This document shows positions 1 to 9,944 of a DNA stretch of 40,342 bases, piece after piece. Position 1 is the stretch's first letter; each line of letters opens with the position of its first letter. Source of the stretch: Deltaproteobacteria bacterium (GTDB taxonomy: Bacteria > Desulfobacterota > Binatia > HRBIN30); the NCBI GenBank assembly GCA_017860575.1, contig JAGDMS010000004.1, positions 1 through 40,342 on the forward strand. The letters are read 5' to 3'. Below the pieces are notes generated by a model. The model saw nothing but the letters and a program-made list of their open reading frames with translations. It was not told the origin of the DNA and did no database searches. Both the position numbers and the translations under genes were made by a program.

Positions 1-485
1 GCAGCCGGCGGTTCATAGCCGGCAAAGCGGAGAGCATCGGCGGACGGTGCCGTGGGCTCCATCAACGGAGGCATCACCTCACGCGCCGACGTGCGCAGGG
101 CCACACTCTCTACTGCTGCTTCAGGAACGGCCCCTTCGGACAGGGAGGACACGTGCGGAGCGGTGATTGAGGGCTCTGTGGCCGCAACGGCAAGCATTGC
201 TGGGGTGGAACTGGCCACCGGTTGTGGAGACCCGGTCGACGGTTCGGCAGCCGGCTGTTGCAGCATATTCGTCAGACTGGGTCCCGTGCCCGATTGCGCA
301 TGACTGGCTCCGGCCAGCCCGCACTCATCGGCGGGTGCCTTGGCCTCCTCAAAGGGCCGTTGTGTCCACTCCTGAGCCTGCCTCCGGCGGGAGCCGTCCA
401 ACAGTGTCAGCACGAAGGGAGCGACGTACAAAAGGAGTACGGCGGCGACGACGATTGCGATTTCCGCGGTGGTAATAGTGGGCAT
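1..485 (-). CDS. Uncharacterised protein with N-terminal TM anchor and Pro/Ala/Ser-rich tail, truncated by the window edge
   Basis: Minus-strand frame from ATG at 485 stays open to position 1: MPTITTAEIAIVVAAVLLLYVAPFVLTLLDGSRRRQAQEW... Absent from the ORF track because no stop lies in the window. Sits directly downstream of gspN. Confidence 0.6.
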   Translation of the reverse strand, partial: MPTITTAEIAIVVAAVLLLYVAPFVLTLLDGSRRRQAQEWTQRPFEEAKAPADECGLAGASHAQSGTGPSLTNMLQQPAAEPSTGSPQPVASSTPAMLAVAATEPSITAPHVSSLSEGAVPEAAVESVALRTSAREVMPPLMEPTAPSADALRFAGYEPPA

Positions 486-525
486 GGCAAGTACGGTGTC
501 CTGACGCCGGTCGGGCAGCGGCGCC

Positions 526-1446
526 TCAGCGAACGTGCGGCCGGGCAATTGTGCCGGTGAGCATGATCGGGGCGTCCGGTTTCGATCCAGCCGGCCGTGG
601 AATCAGGCCGACGAGTGTTTTTACGGCATCTGGCGTGGCCAAGCTTTGCTGGATGGTTACCCGCAGGTTGAGCATGCTTTCCTCGGGTGGATCCCGGAAC
701 ACGATGTTGCCGGACGCCTGCACGTCGATGTCGCCAGTTGCCTGAAACTCCTGCACCTCCAAGCGTCCCTCGCGCACGGCGAACTTGGCTTTGGTCTGCC
801 GCAGGCGCAGGTCTGGCACCGGGAATCCTCCGACCTTGGCTCCGGTGAGTGCGGCGCCGTCGACGAAAAGCTCGCCGGTGCCTTGGCCGGGATTCAGGTT
901 CGGGGCGCGACCTTCGAAATTCATGGCCCCGGAGACGCGCCCGGCCAGCTGGCCCTCGTCGAGGAGCGCGGTCAGCGCCCGATACCGTGACAGGCTGAGG
1001 TCCTTCCATTGCATGGTGCCGGCCATGGACGCACCGGTGATGCTGACCTCGCCAGTGGCGGCGCCGCCGTAGAGGTCGGCGTGCAGTAGGAAGTCGTACA
1101 GGTTGCCGCGCAACAAGGCACCCAGGGCGGGGCGGACCCACAGGCGGTTACACTCGATGTAGGGAGCTTGACCATCGGCGCTGGCCGACGCGATCTGCAC
1201 GCCGTCGATTTCGTAGCCGTTGAACCAGGCGAAGCGCACGCCGGTGAAGTCGATGACGGCCGGGCCATGCGCGGCGCGGAGCGCCCGGCGCACGACCAAC
1301 TCATGCGGAAAGGTGACCAGCAAGAACAAGAGGAAGAGGACGGAGGTGAAGCCGGAGTAGAGCACGGTCCGGCGTCCGCCGAGATTGCCGAGCCAATCGA
1401 GCGAGAACCGCAACTGCGGCAGGCGGAGCCGAGGCAGGCGCATCAC
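526..1446 (-). CDS. gspN: Type II secretion system protein GspN
   Basis: 306 aa, N-terminal TM, AsmA/GspN-like body (GVRFAWFNGYEIDGVQIAS...), last gene of a C-to-N gsp cluster. Confidence 0.85.
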   Translation of the reverse strand: MMRLPRLRLPQLRFSLDWLGNLGGRRTVLYSGFTSVLFLLFLLVTFPHELVVRRALRAAHGPAVIDFTGVRFAWFNGYEIDGVQIASASADGQAPYIECNRLWVRPALGALLRGNLYDFLLHADLYGGAATGEVSITGASMAGTMQWKDLSLSRYRALTALLDEGQLAGRVSGAMNFEGRAPNLNPGQGTGELFVDGAALTGAKVGGFPVPDLRLRQTKAKFAVREGRLEVQEFQATGDIDVQASGNIVFRDPPEESMLNLRVTIQQSLATPDAVKTLVGLIPRPAGSKPDAPIMLTGTIARPHVR

Positions 1447-2009
1447 TGGTTCACCGCCTTCAGTACGGACACCGTGGCGGTGACATCGAAGTTGCGAATG
1501 TCATTGTGCCGCTTTTTGACCTGCAGACGGCTGAAGCGGAGGGGGTGCTCGCCTTTCTCGATGCGATACATGAGGTCGACCAACTGGGGCAAGCTGATCT
1601 GGTTGAGATGAATCTCCACCATTTGTTCCTGAAAGTCCGTGTTCGGGATGTTCTTCTCCGCTGGATTCATCGAGGTGACATGTTCGCGGCCAACCGCCTG
1701 GGTCACGGCGCTGTTGAGGTAGGGGAAGAGTGAGAAATTCGGGTCGCCGGGGTTGAGCGCGGTCTGGTTGGCCTCGATCCGGCGCTGCAGGTCGAGGTAC
1801 GTCTGGCGCTCCTTCTGGATCTCCACAAGGTCCTTTTCCTTGAGCGCGATGCGCCGTGCAATCTGTTCGCGGCTGCTCTGCAACGGCTCCCACACGAAAC
1901 TGTACAACGAGATGAGAACGACGCTGATCGCCGCGGCACCGACGAGCAAGCGCTCGCGGGGCGCCAACCGGGCGTAGTAGCTGAGGAGCGCACGGGGGTC
2001 GTAATTCAT
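1443..2009 (-). CDS. gspM: Type II secretion system protein GspM
   Basis: 188 aa; N-terminal TM (LLVGAAAISVVLISLYSFVWEPL) followed by coiled coil; between gspL and gspN. Confidence 0.85.
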   Translation of the reverse strand: MNYDPRALLSYYARLAPRERLLVGAAAISVVLISLYSFVWEPLQSSREQIARRIALKEKDLVEIQKERQTYLDLQRRIEANQTALNPGDPNFSLFPYLNSAVTQAVGREHVTSMNPAEKNIPNTDFQEQMVEIHLNQISLPQLVDLMYRIEKGEHPLRFSRLQVKKRHNDIRNFDVTATVSVLKAVNQ

Positions 2010-3529
2010 GGGGTTCCTTGCGGCCCGCTGCTGGCTGCGGTGTCCTTGTTGAGGGTGAGCACGAGCCGGAAATCGACCTTGCCATCCTGGGCAGCCTTGA
2101 CCTCTTTCACCTGCACGTCGCCGAAGTAACGCGTGTTCAGCAACTGCTGCTTGATAGCGTCAACCGCCTCGAAGGAATCGGCCTTCGCCTTGATTCGCAC
2201 AGCCTCGGGGTCCATCACATACTCATCCGTGTCGACCTTGGTGCTGTCCGGAATAGCCGTGGCGATCGTGCGCAAAACATCGATGGCGGTGGCACCGCTG
2301 ACGGGAGCAAGGCCACCGAGGATTTGTAGCCGTTTTTGTGCCGCGTCGATCTCTGCTTTGAGTTGTGTGCGTTCGTCGACCACGCGGTGCACATCGGGTA
2401 GGGTTTGCGTGAAGACGTTGCGGATGCCCGTCTGCAGCGCGGCCAAGCGACCCGCGAGTTGCTGGTAGCTCATGTATTGATTGGTGACGACCAACGCCAG
2501 CAGGACCGCGGCGAGCGTGCCGGTACCCCACAGGGCGCGGCGCATCTCGTCTTGGCCACGATGGTAGGCAAACTCGCCCTGCCGGAAGTTGACGCCCACG
2601 GCGCCGCTGGGTGAGGCCTCGCGCAGCGCCAAGCCGAGCGGGACCGCGAAGCGTTCGACCTCGCCGCGCAGCGCCGGCGGGATATTGCGCAGTGGAGAGT
2701 CGCCGAGACGGTGCAGGGACAGGCCCAACTCGCGTGTGAGTGTCGCGCCCAATTGGTCGAAGAGGGGGCCCTCACCGGCCAACCAGCAGGGGAACGCCGA
2801 CTCCAGCGGTCCGGCGTTGAAGGCGAGCAGCGACCAGCGGATCTCCCGCACCAGCTCCTGCAGATAGGTCGCACTTGGTGCCGCGTGGCCGTTGCCGGAG
2901 ACGGCGGCTTCGATCTCACCGGTGGCCACGCCCATCGCCGGCGTCAACGTGCGCAGGCCCAGCAGGTGCCGGTTGCGGAAGAGGGCCACCACTGTACGCC
3001 ACGGGTTGCCATCAACGTACACGAAGTTCTCAGGGACGGTCGTCCCCAGCAGTTGCAGCACGTTCAGCGTAGCGAGCGGTGCCAGGTCGACGACCTTGGG
3101 ATCGAGGCCGGCCTCACGGAGGATGGTGAGGTGCCGCTCCAGATCCTCACGCAGCACCGTTGCCGCGAGTACCATCGTGCCTTCGCTGTCGCGTCGCAGG
3201 ACGTGGTAATCCACAATCATGTCGTCCAGGCCGAACGGCACCTGCGTCTCGAGCTCGAACGGGACGGTCTGGTCAAGCCGCTTGCGGTCGCGAAAGGGCA
3301 GAAAGAACGTGCGCAGCGCCACCAGGTGGCCGGGCAGTGAGGACAGGACGGTGTCGGCCTGGGCTTCGTGGCGGCGCACGAAGTCGCGCACCTGTTGGGA
3401 GACGGCGTCGGCGGACGCAAGCGGTTCGCCATAGAAGCCGACCACGCGATAGTCGCGGAACGTCGTCTCGATGACGACGGCCTTCAATTCGTGCGCGGCG
3501 ACTTCCAGCGCCAAAATGCGTTGCGGCAT
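2006..3529 (-). CDS. gspL: Type II secretion system protein GspL (PilM-like plus PilN-like)
   Basis: Starts MPQRILALEVAAHELKAVVIE; actin-like fold then TM and periplasmic part. The listed ORF start at 3664 would overlap gspK; ATG at 3529 is preferred. Confidence 0.85.
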   Translation of the reverse strand: MPQRILALEVAAHELKAVVIETTFRDYRVVGFYGEPLASADAVSQQVRDFVRRHEAQADTVLSSLPGHLVALRTFFLPFRDRKRLDQTVPFELETQVPFGLDDMIVDYHVLRRDSEGTMVLAATVLREDLERHLTILREAGLDPKVVDLAPLATLNVLQLLGTTVPENFVYVDGNPWRTVVALFRNRHLLGLRTLTPAMGVATGEIEAAVSGNGHAAPSATYLQELVREIRWSLLAFNAGPLESAFPCWLAGEGPLFDQLGATLTRELGLSLHRLGDSPLRNIPPALRGEVERFAVPLGLALREASPSGAVGVNFRQGEFAYHRGQDEMRRALWGTGTLAAVLLALVVTNQYMSYQQLAGRLAALQTGIRNVFTQTLPDVHRVVDERTQLKAEIDAAQKRLQILGGLAPVSGATAIDVLRTIATAIPDSTKVDTDEYVMDPEAVRIKAKADSFEAVDAIKQQLLNTRYFGDVQVKEVKAAQDGKVDFRLVLTLNKDTAASSGPQGTP

Positions 3530-3537
3530 ACTGGTTC

Positions 3538-4689
3538 TTATCCACCCATTCCCGGGAAACCCATGTCCAGCGGGTTGTTCATGCCGGGGTCCTGGTCGGA
3601 CTCTTGCTCGAACAACACCGCGCCCCCCTCCTTTTGCCAATCTAATTGGGTCAAAGTCCAGCACGGCACGGTCGGCGGCGACTTCGGGGGGTTGCAGGGG
3701 ACCTGCCGACGGTAGACCAGCATGGAGGCCGAGCGGCTGATACCGCCCTTGCCAGTGAGCGGGTTGGCGTTCACCGTGGCGCTGGCGCGAATGAGGAAAA
3801 AGTTGCTGGTGACTCCAAGCATGTTCACAACGTAATTGTTCGAAGGGTCCCGGCCCATGCCGTCAAGCAATCCACGGAGATCCTCGACCGTGAGTCCCTG
3901 GTCTTGACGCTGCGAGATGATGTTGTCAACCACGCCGGCATCAGGGATGATCGCTCCCAGGACCTCCCTCGGGGCGGTGTTGACGTTGACCTTTGGCGGC
4001 TGGCGAAAGTCGAGGGCGCTGAGGACCGGGCGTGCGCGTCGCACCAGCGCCGGTGTGAGGCCCGCAATCACGCTGGCGTCGTCCAGGGACGGAAAGTCCC
4101 ACTGCGAGGGATTGGTGGCTTGGCTGGTCCCCGGCGTAGGTGTGCCAGTGGCCTGGCCGGTCTGACCGGGGTTGCTAGTGGATTGCGAGAGGATCTGGAA
4201 GAGCTGGCTCCAGTAATCGCTAATGGCATCAGCCACCATTCCGGAGCCGCCACGTTGCTCGAGAAGCGTGCCGACCGCGGTGGTCCAGCGCTTGAACAGG
4301 GGCGGGTTGGCGTTCTCGGGATTTTGTGCTTGCCGCCATTCGAACGGGGTGCGCGGGCGCGTCAAGTTGAGGTTGAGCTTCCCGCCCTCATCGATGATTT
4401 GAACCCGCAGCCGCATGTTGTCCGGCAGGATGAACTGGCTGTTCAGCTGCTCGGGATTGCCCCAGTCCTCGGTATATGCGTCGAACTTGATGTTGTCGTC
4501 GTGGAGCAGGACCGCCTCGCCCAGATTGATGCCCGAGCGCGCCAGCAGGGAGGCCTGCAAGCCGTTCAAGGCGTTGCGTGCCATGTGGGCGTCGATTTGC
4601 ACGGAGTAGGTGAACTCCACCACGATGATGGTGAGGATGGCGACGACCATGAGGGTCACGATCAGGGCGATGCCGCGCTCGTTCCTCAT
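3538..4689 (-). CDS. gspK: Type II secretion minor pseudopilin GspK
   Basis: MRNERGIALIVTLMVVAILTIIVVEFTYSVQID prepilin-like N-terminus and SAM-like helical repeats (LNLNLTRPRT..., PKVNVNTAPREVL). Confidence 0.9.
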   Translation of the reverse strand: MRNERGIALIVTLMVVAILTIIVVEFTYSVQIDAHMARNALNGLQASLLARSGINLGEAVLLHDDNIKFDAYTEDWGNPEQLNSQFILPDNMRLRVQIIDEGGKLNLNLTRPRTPFEWRQAQNPENANPPLFKRWTTAVGTLLEQRGGSGMVADAISDYWSQLFQILSQSTSNPGQTGQATGTPTPGTSQATNPSQWDFPSLDDASVIAGLTPALVRRARPVLSALDFRQPPKVNVNTAPREVLGAIIPDAGVVDNIISQRQDQGLTVEDLRGLLDGMGRDPSNNYVVNMLGVTSNFFLIRASATVNANPLTGKGGISRSASMLVYRRQVPCNPPKSPPTVPCWTLTQLDWQKEGGAVLFEQESDQDPGMNNPLDMGFPGMGG

Positions 4690-5405
4690 CGTTGAACTCC
4701 GGGAGTTGGGGGTGGGGCATACAAGGGGAGGTCGACAATCGTACTGAAGTCGTGGACACCCCCTTGGCTATCGGCCAGGAACAGCGTCACCTCGACGGCG
4801 CCGGGCAAACCGATGGGGGGCTGCCCCGTCGGTACCTGAACAGTGGTGTCCCAGGAATCCGTCCATTCTCCGCCCTGCGGATTCAGGTAGCGGAAACGCA
4901 GGCCCGCGACCTGATCGAGGAGGTACGCGGCGAAGGCCACTGGTGCGGGCGCCGCGGCAGCTTCATCGACGCTGTCGGCGTTCAGGTCGTCGGTGGCGAC
5001 GTCGGTCAGCAATTGTTCCTGGCGCCGGAGCGCGAACAGCGACCGCGTGTTTTGCATCGGGTCGAGGGAGTAGGAGACCAGTGCCCGGCCACCCCGATTC
5101 TGCGAGACGCCGTACAGGCGCCGCACAACGAGGGCGAACTGCACCGCGTCGGACGGCGTGCGGCCCGTGCCGGGGATGCCGATAAATCCTATGTTGCGGC
5201 CCGCGGTGGGGGGCAGGGCGCCTTCCAACTCGTCCGCGATCTTCAGCACCACCTCACGGCCCGACGCATACAGCTCGGCCCGATCTTCCGAATGGTTCTT
5301 GGCATACAGTGCCCGCGACAGGACCCCATATACGGTGAGCATGATGATCCCGAGGATGGTGGTCGCGATCATGATCTCGATCAACGTGAAGCCGCGCCGC
5401 GCCAT
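4686..5405 (-). CDS. gspJ: Type II secretion minor pseudopilin GspJ
   Basis: Prepilin motif [22 protein letters not shown] at ATG 5405 (ORF-track start at 5591 is upstream read-through). Confidence 0.88.
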   Translation of the reverse strand: MARRGFTLIEIMIATTILGIIMLTVYGVLSRALYAKNHSEDRAELYASGREVVLKIADELEGALPPTAGRNIGFIGIPGTGRTPSDAVQFALVVRRLYGVSQNRGGRALVSYSLDPMQNTRSLFALRRQEQLLTDVATDDLNADSVDEAAAAPAPVAFAAYLLDQVAGLRFRYLNPQGGEWTDSWDTTVQVPTGQPPIGLPGAVEVTLFLADSQGGVHDFSTIVDLPLYAPPPTPGVQR

Positions 5406-5406
5406 G

Positions 5407-5823
5407 TCACACCCCCGGATCGCGGACGAAGTACACGAGCTCACACGCACTCGGTGCGGATTCGTCCCAGATGACGCGGATGACGACCTCGCGCATCTCG
5501 TCGAGTCCTGTCGACAGGACGCGGCGTTCCCAGCGATACCCCGGATAGCCGTCGAACGTGCCTTGGTCGTCGCCGAGGTCGCCCAGGCCATTGCTGGTCA
5601 CCTGGAACTGGATCTGGCTGATGAGCTCGCGGGCCAACAGCGTGGCGCGGGTGAGGTTCTGATCGCGCGCGACGATCTTGATGTTGCGCGCGTGCAGTCC
5701 CAGCAGGCCGACGACCGCAAAGGCGATGATTGCCAGTGCGACCATGACTTCGAGCAGGGTGAATCCGGCGGGCAGGCGGGGCAGGCCGCGGCGTGGCGAT
5801 GCGGGTGCGTGGCGCATGCTCAC
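5407..5823 (-). CDS. gspI: Type II secretion minor pseudopilin GspI
   Basis: Prepilin motif GFTLLEVMVALAIIAFAVVGLLGLHARN; position between gspH and gspJ. Confidence 0.88.
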   Translation of the reverse strand: MSMRHAPASPRRGLPRLPAGFTLLEVMVALAIIAFAVVGLLGLHARNIKIVARDQNLTRATLLARELISQIQFQVTSNGLGDLGDDQGTFDGYPGYRWERRVLSTGLDEMREVVIRVIWDESAPSACELVYFVRDPGV

Positions 5824-6410
5824 TCCGAGTACTGCACCTCACGGTAGCCCGCGTCGGTGTTCAGGCGGCCGTTCATCGGGTTGAGCCACAGCGTATAGGC
5901 CTCGCGGCCGTTGCCGAGATGAATCACCGTGGGGTCGACCGAGCCGTCGGGGTAGAAGACGGTGTACACTTGCCCTTGCGCGATCTTGCCCGCAAGGGTG
6001 GGCAGGACCACGTCCATCATGCTGATCGGGTGTTCCAACTTGGTGCCGCGCGCCAAGCTGCCGATGTCGTGCGCGAACTGCGCCAGATCGACGGAGGCGT
6101 CGGCGGCGGAGACCCAGTAGCGCTGCTGGTCGAGATCGTAGTTCAGGCGGTAGGCGCTTCCGTTGAGGACGGCCTCACTGCGCAGGAGGCGGAACGTCAG
6201 GGCAAGACGGTGCGACTGCGCCTCGAGCTCGGTGCGTCCGGGATCGCGCAGGCGCGGAATGAGCAGTGCAAACACCACCGTCATGATGATGAGCACCAGC
6301 GCGAGTTCGATCAGCGTAAAGCCGGAAGAACCGAGAGCCCCCTTCTGCTGTCCTCGTCCGCACTGCCGCGTCCCGTGCGCCTCACGTCGCGCGGTTGTCG
6401 ATATCGGCAT
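5820..6410 (-). CDS. gspH: Type II secretion minor pseudopilin GspH
   Basis: Prepilin motif [28 protein letters not shown]; the start could be further downstream than 6410. Confidence 0.85.
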   Translation of the reverse strand: MPISTTARREAHGTRQCGRGQQKGALGSSGFTLIELALVLIIMTVVFALLIPRLRDPGRTELEAQSHRLALTFRLLRSEAVLNGSAYRLNYDLDQQRYWVSAADASVDLAQFAHDIGSLARGTKLEHPISMMDVVLPTLAGKIAQGQVYTVFYPDGSVDPTVIHLGNGREAYTLWLNPMNGRLNTDAGYREVQYSE

Positions 6411-6798
6411 TCTTACCTTCGCCGCCCTCTTGTCCGTCGCCGCCGTACGACTTGATGATGTAGTTCTGTCCGTCGCAAAAGTAGGCGTAGGGGTTGCCCC
6501 ACGGGTCCACGGGGACCTTCTCCAGGTAGCCGTCCGGGCTGTAGTTGCGGGCGTTGGACGGGCGCGTCACCAGAGCCTGCAGGCCCTGATCGGTGGTCGG
6601 GTAGAAGCCGTTGTCGAGCTTGAACAGGTGCAGCGCCTCTTCGATGCCCTTGATGTCCGCCAGGGCCTTGGTGCGCCGTGCTTCGTCGGTCCGACCGATG
6701 ATCTTGGGCGCGACGAGCGTGACCAGCAGACCCAGAATGAACACCACGACCATGATCTCGATGAGCGTGAAGCCCGCATGGGCGCGCAGACGTTGCAT
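6382..6798 (-). CDS. gspG: Type II secretion major pseudopilin GspG
   Basis: [32 protein letters not shown] and ...GLQALV...[18 protein letters not shown], the classic GspG signature. Confidence 0.97.
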   Translation of the reverse strand: MQRLRAHAGFTLIEIMVVVFILGLLVTLVAPKIIGRTDEARRTKALADIKGIEEALHLFKLDNGFYPTTDQGLQALVTRPSNARNYSPDGYLEKVPVDPWGNPYAYFCDGQNYIIKSYGGDGQEGGEGKNADIDNRAT

Positions 6799-6856
6799 GA
6801 GCTTGTCCTCCTGAGACTGCCTATCCTTGGGGATGTAGCACCCGCCCTGGAAGCGA

Positions 6857-8092
6857 TCAACGCACCAGTTGGTTCAGTTCGAAGATCGGCAGCAGAATCG
6901 CCATGACGATGAACAGCACCACCCCGCCACCGATCAGGATCATCATGGGCTCGAGAATGCTGGTCAGGGCGGACACCGCCGACGAGACCTCGTTGTCGTA
7001 GGCATCGGCGGCTTTGGACAGCATCTGTTCGAGTTCGCCGCTCTTCTCGCCTACTGCAATCATGTGGATGAGCATGGCCGGGAACAGTCCGCTCCGCTTT
7101 AACGGCGGTGCGATGCTTTGGCCCTCGCGAATGCTGGAGCGGGCGTCCTCAATGGCCTTGCTCAGAACACTGTTGTTGACCACGTTCTTGACGATGTCGA
7201 GCGACTGCATCAGCGTGATGCCGCTGGTGAGCAGTGTCGATAGGGTGCGGGCAAAGCGTGCCAAGGCCACCTTCTTCAGCAGCTTCCCGAAGTAGGGGAT
7301 CGACAGGACATAGCGGTCGTAACGCAGTCGTCCCGCGGGAGTACGCGTGCTGACGCGGATGGACACGACGACGGCGATGATGGTGCCGAGGACCAGCCAC
7401 CAGTACTCCTGCAGGAAGCCGCTGATAGCCAGGAGGACGGTGGTCATCAGTGGCAGCGCCGCTTTGTTTTCACTGAAGATCTTGGTGACCTTCGGGACGA
7501 CATAGGAGAGCAGGAAGAACAGGATGCTGCTGCCCACGATCGCCATCAGGGTGGGGTAGGTGAGGGCGGAGCGGACCTTGTCGCGCAATGCGGCATAGTT
7601 CTCGGTGTAGTCAGCCAGTCGCAGCAACACCAGGTCCAACGCGCCACTGGCCTCGCCGGCCCGGACCATGTTGACATACAGGTCGCTGAAGATGCGGGGA
7701 TGCGACTTGAGGGCGTCGGCCAGTGAAGTCCCTTCGGTCACCTGCTCGCGAATGTGCGACAAGGTGCGCTTGATGCGCGCGCTCTCGACCTGGTCGATCA
7801 GCGCCGACAGGCAGTCCACCAATGGCAGGCCCGCACCGACCAGAGTGGAGAGCTGGCGGGTCAGCAACGCCAGTTCTTGCGGTTTGATCCGTTCGAGGAA
7901 CCGGGCGACGTTGAACTGCGCGCGCGTCGCGGCGGCGTCGCGCACCGTCTGCCGTTGCTCTTCGGTCACGTCGGTGGGGAAAATGCCGCCGCCACGCAGC
8001 TTCTGGCGCGCCGCCTTCGGGGTGTCGGCGTCGATGATGCCGCTCACCGCACGCCCCTCCCGGCTTAGGCCTTTGTATGCGTATACCGGCAT
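6857..8092 (-). CDS. gspF: Type II secretion inner membrane protein GspF
   Basis: 411 aa [23 protein letters not shown]..., two T2SSF domains. Confidence 0.96.
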   Translation of the reverse strand: MPVYAYKGLSREGRAVSGIIDADTPKAARQKLRGGGIFPTDVTEEQRQTVRDAAATRAQFNVARFLERIKPQELALLTRQLSTLVGAGLPLVDCLSALIDQVESARIKRTLSHIREQVTEGTSLADALKSHPRIFSDLYVNMVRAGEASGALDLVLLRLADYTENYAALRDKVRSALTYPTLMAIVGSSILFFLLSYVVPKVTKIFSENKAALPLMTTVLLAISGFLQEYWWLVLGTIIAVVVSIRVSTRTPAGRLRYDRYVLSIPYFGKLLKKVALARFARTLSTLLTSGITLMQSLDIVKNVVNNSVLSKAIEDARSSIREGQSIAPPLKRSGLFPAMLIHMIAVGEKSGELEQMLSKAADAYDNEVSSAVSALTSILEPMMILIGGGVVLFIVMAILLPIFELNQLVR

Positions 8093-8120
8093 GCTCCGCG
8101 TTACTCCGACGACAGGTGAA

Positions 8121-8194
8121 CTAAAAAAATTCGAGGCGGCGCGTTACGGTAATCGCCTGGCCACGCCTCGGCGTGCGCGCGCCGGCCGAGGCGG
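8121..8194 (-). terminator. Candidate intrinsic terminator with competing upstream hairpin in the gspE-gspF intergenic region
   Basis: On the minus transcript: CGCCTCGGC (8193-8185), GCCGAGGCG (8172-8164), CGCCTCG (8138-8132), then AATTTTTTTAG. Segment 2 can pair with segment 1 (9 bp) or with segment 3 (7 bp, followed by 7 U). Confidence 0.5.
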
Positions 8195-8226
8195 AGGTGT
8201 GCACGCACCCGTCCAGGCCCCCTCAA

Positions 8227-9936
8227 TCAGACGAGGTCTTCCTGCGTGACGCGCAGGACCTCTTCGATGGTGGTGACGCCCTCGACCACTTTGTCCGCAC
8301 CGTCCTCGCGCAACGTGTTCATCCCGCGCGCCGTCGCGGCGCGACGGATCGTGGCGGCGTCGGCATTCTTCATAACCAGCGCGCGGATTTCGTCGTCGAC
8401 CACGAGCAATTCGTGAATGCCGGTGCGGCCGCGATATCCCGTCCGTTTGCATTGCGGGCAGCCCTCGCCGGGCTTGAAGATGGTCCGGCCGATGAGACGT
8501 TGCGGCGCGATGCCCAATTCCTCCATTTCCTCCCGGCTCGGCTGATAGGACTCCCGACAGGCGATGCAGACCCTGCGGACGAGCCGCTGGGCCATCACGG
8601 CGATCACCGACGACGAGACCAGAAACGGTTCGATGCCCATATCGAGCAGGCGGGTCATGGCGCCGAAGGAGTCATTGGTGTGCAAGGTCGAGAACACCAG
8701 GTGGCCCGTCAACGCGGCCTGAATGGCGATTTCAGCCGTCTCCAAGTCGCGAATTTCGCCGACCATGATGACGTCGGGATCCTGCCGCAGGATGGAGCGT
8801 AAGCCGCTTGCAAAGGTGAGTTCGATCTTCGGGTTGACCTGGATCTGGCCGACACCGTGTAACTGGTATTCGATCGGGTCCTCGATGGTGATGATGTTCT
8901 TGTCGGTCGTGTTGATCTTGGACAGTGCGGCATACAGGGTCGTCGTCTTTCCACTTCCCGTTGGGCCCGTCACCAAGATGATGCCGTGACTCTGCTTGAT
9001 CAGACGACTGACCATCTCGTGTTTGGCGCCGAGGAGACCGAGTTCTTCGAGGTGTAAGACCGTGGTCGCCTTGTCGAGCAGGCGCATGACGACCCGCTCG
9101 CCGAAGGCGGTCGGGACGATGGAGACACGGATGTCGATATCCTTACCGGCCAGGCGGATGCGGATGCGGCCGTCCTGGGGAAGGCGCTTCTCGGCGATGT
9201 TGAGGCCGGCCATGATTTTCACGCGCGAGATGATTACCGGCTGGAAGCGCTTGGGCGGTGACAGAATATCGTACAGGATGCCGTCGATGCGAAAGCGCAC
9301 CGTCAAGGCGCGCTCGAAGGTTTCGATATGAATGTCGCTGGCCCGGTCCTTTGCGGCCTGGAACAAGAGCGAATTGACCAGGCGGATAATCGGCGCCTCG
9401 TCGTCAGATTCGAGGAGATCGCGCGGCTCATCGAGGTCGGTGGCGATCAAATCGAGACGCTCTTCATCGAGGCCGTCCATCAATTCCGACGCGGAGCCCG
9501 ACGCCAGGTCATACACGCGGTTGATCGCATCGATGATGACAGGGCCGGGCGCGACCATTACGCGGATAGGCTTGCGCAGCAGCAGCCGCAGATCATCGAG
9601 CGGTCCCACATTCGCCGGGTCGGCAGTGGCGACCAGGACCGCCTCCGCGTCCTGGGCGACGGGAAGCAACTGGCAGCGCTTGGCGAAGTTGATCGGCAGG
9701 GTATTGATCAGCGGGAGGATGTCGCCGTCCTCGGGGAGGCGCTCATTGAAAGGCAAGCCGAAATACTCGGCGACCGCACGCGCCCACGTGGTGCTGTCGA
9801 TCGCGCCCATTTCCTGAAGCACTTCGCCCAGGCTTTTGCCGTCGCGCTGCTTTTCGCGTGCCTTGTCGAGCGCCTCCGGAGAGACGGCGCCCTGTTCGAG
9901 CAACGAGGCTTCGAGTGATCCCACCGCAAACGTCAT
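8227..9936 (-). CDS. gspE: Type II secretion ATPase GspE
   Basis: 569 aa with Walker A GPTGSGKTTTLYA, VGEIRDLETAEIAIQAALTGHLVFSTLHTN, CxxC...CxxC zinc motif. Confidence 0.97.
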   Translation of the reverse strand: MTFAVGSLEASLLEQGAVSPEALDKAREKQRDGKSLGEVLQEMGAIDSTTWARAVAEYFGLPFNERLPEDGDILPLINTLPINFAKRCQLLPVAQDAEAVLVATADPANVGPLDDLRLLLRKPIRVMVAPGPVIIDAINRVYDLASGSASELMDGLDEERLDLIATDLDEPRDLLESDDEAPIIRLVNSLLFQAAKDRASDIHIETFERALTVRFRIDGILYDILSPPKRFQPVIISRVKIMAGLNIAEKRLPQDGRIRIRLAGKDIDIRVSIVPTAFGERVVMRLLDKATTVLHLEELGLLGAKHEMVSRLIKQSHGIILVTGPTGSGKTTTLYAALSKINTTDKNIITIEDPIEYQLHGVGQIQVNPKIELTFASGLRSILRQDPDVIMVGEIRDLETAEIAIQAALTGHLVFSTLHTNDSFGAMTRLLDMGIEPFLVSSSVIAVMAQRLVRRVCIACRESYQPSREEMEELGIAPQRLIGRTIFKPGEGCPQCKRTGYRGRTGIHELLVVDDEIRALVMKNADAATIRRAATARGMNTLREDGADKVVEGVTTIEEVLRVTQEDLV

Positions 9937-9944
9937 ATGGGCAG

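Noticed and set aside
3646-4695. 349-aa plus-strand ORF antisense to gspK
   Set aside because: Shadow ORF of a high-GC gene; His/Val/Gly-rich with no domain, and the minus frame is clearly GspK.
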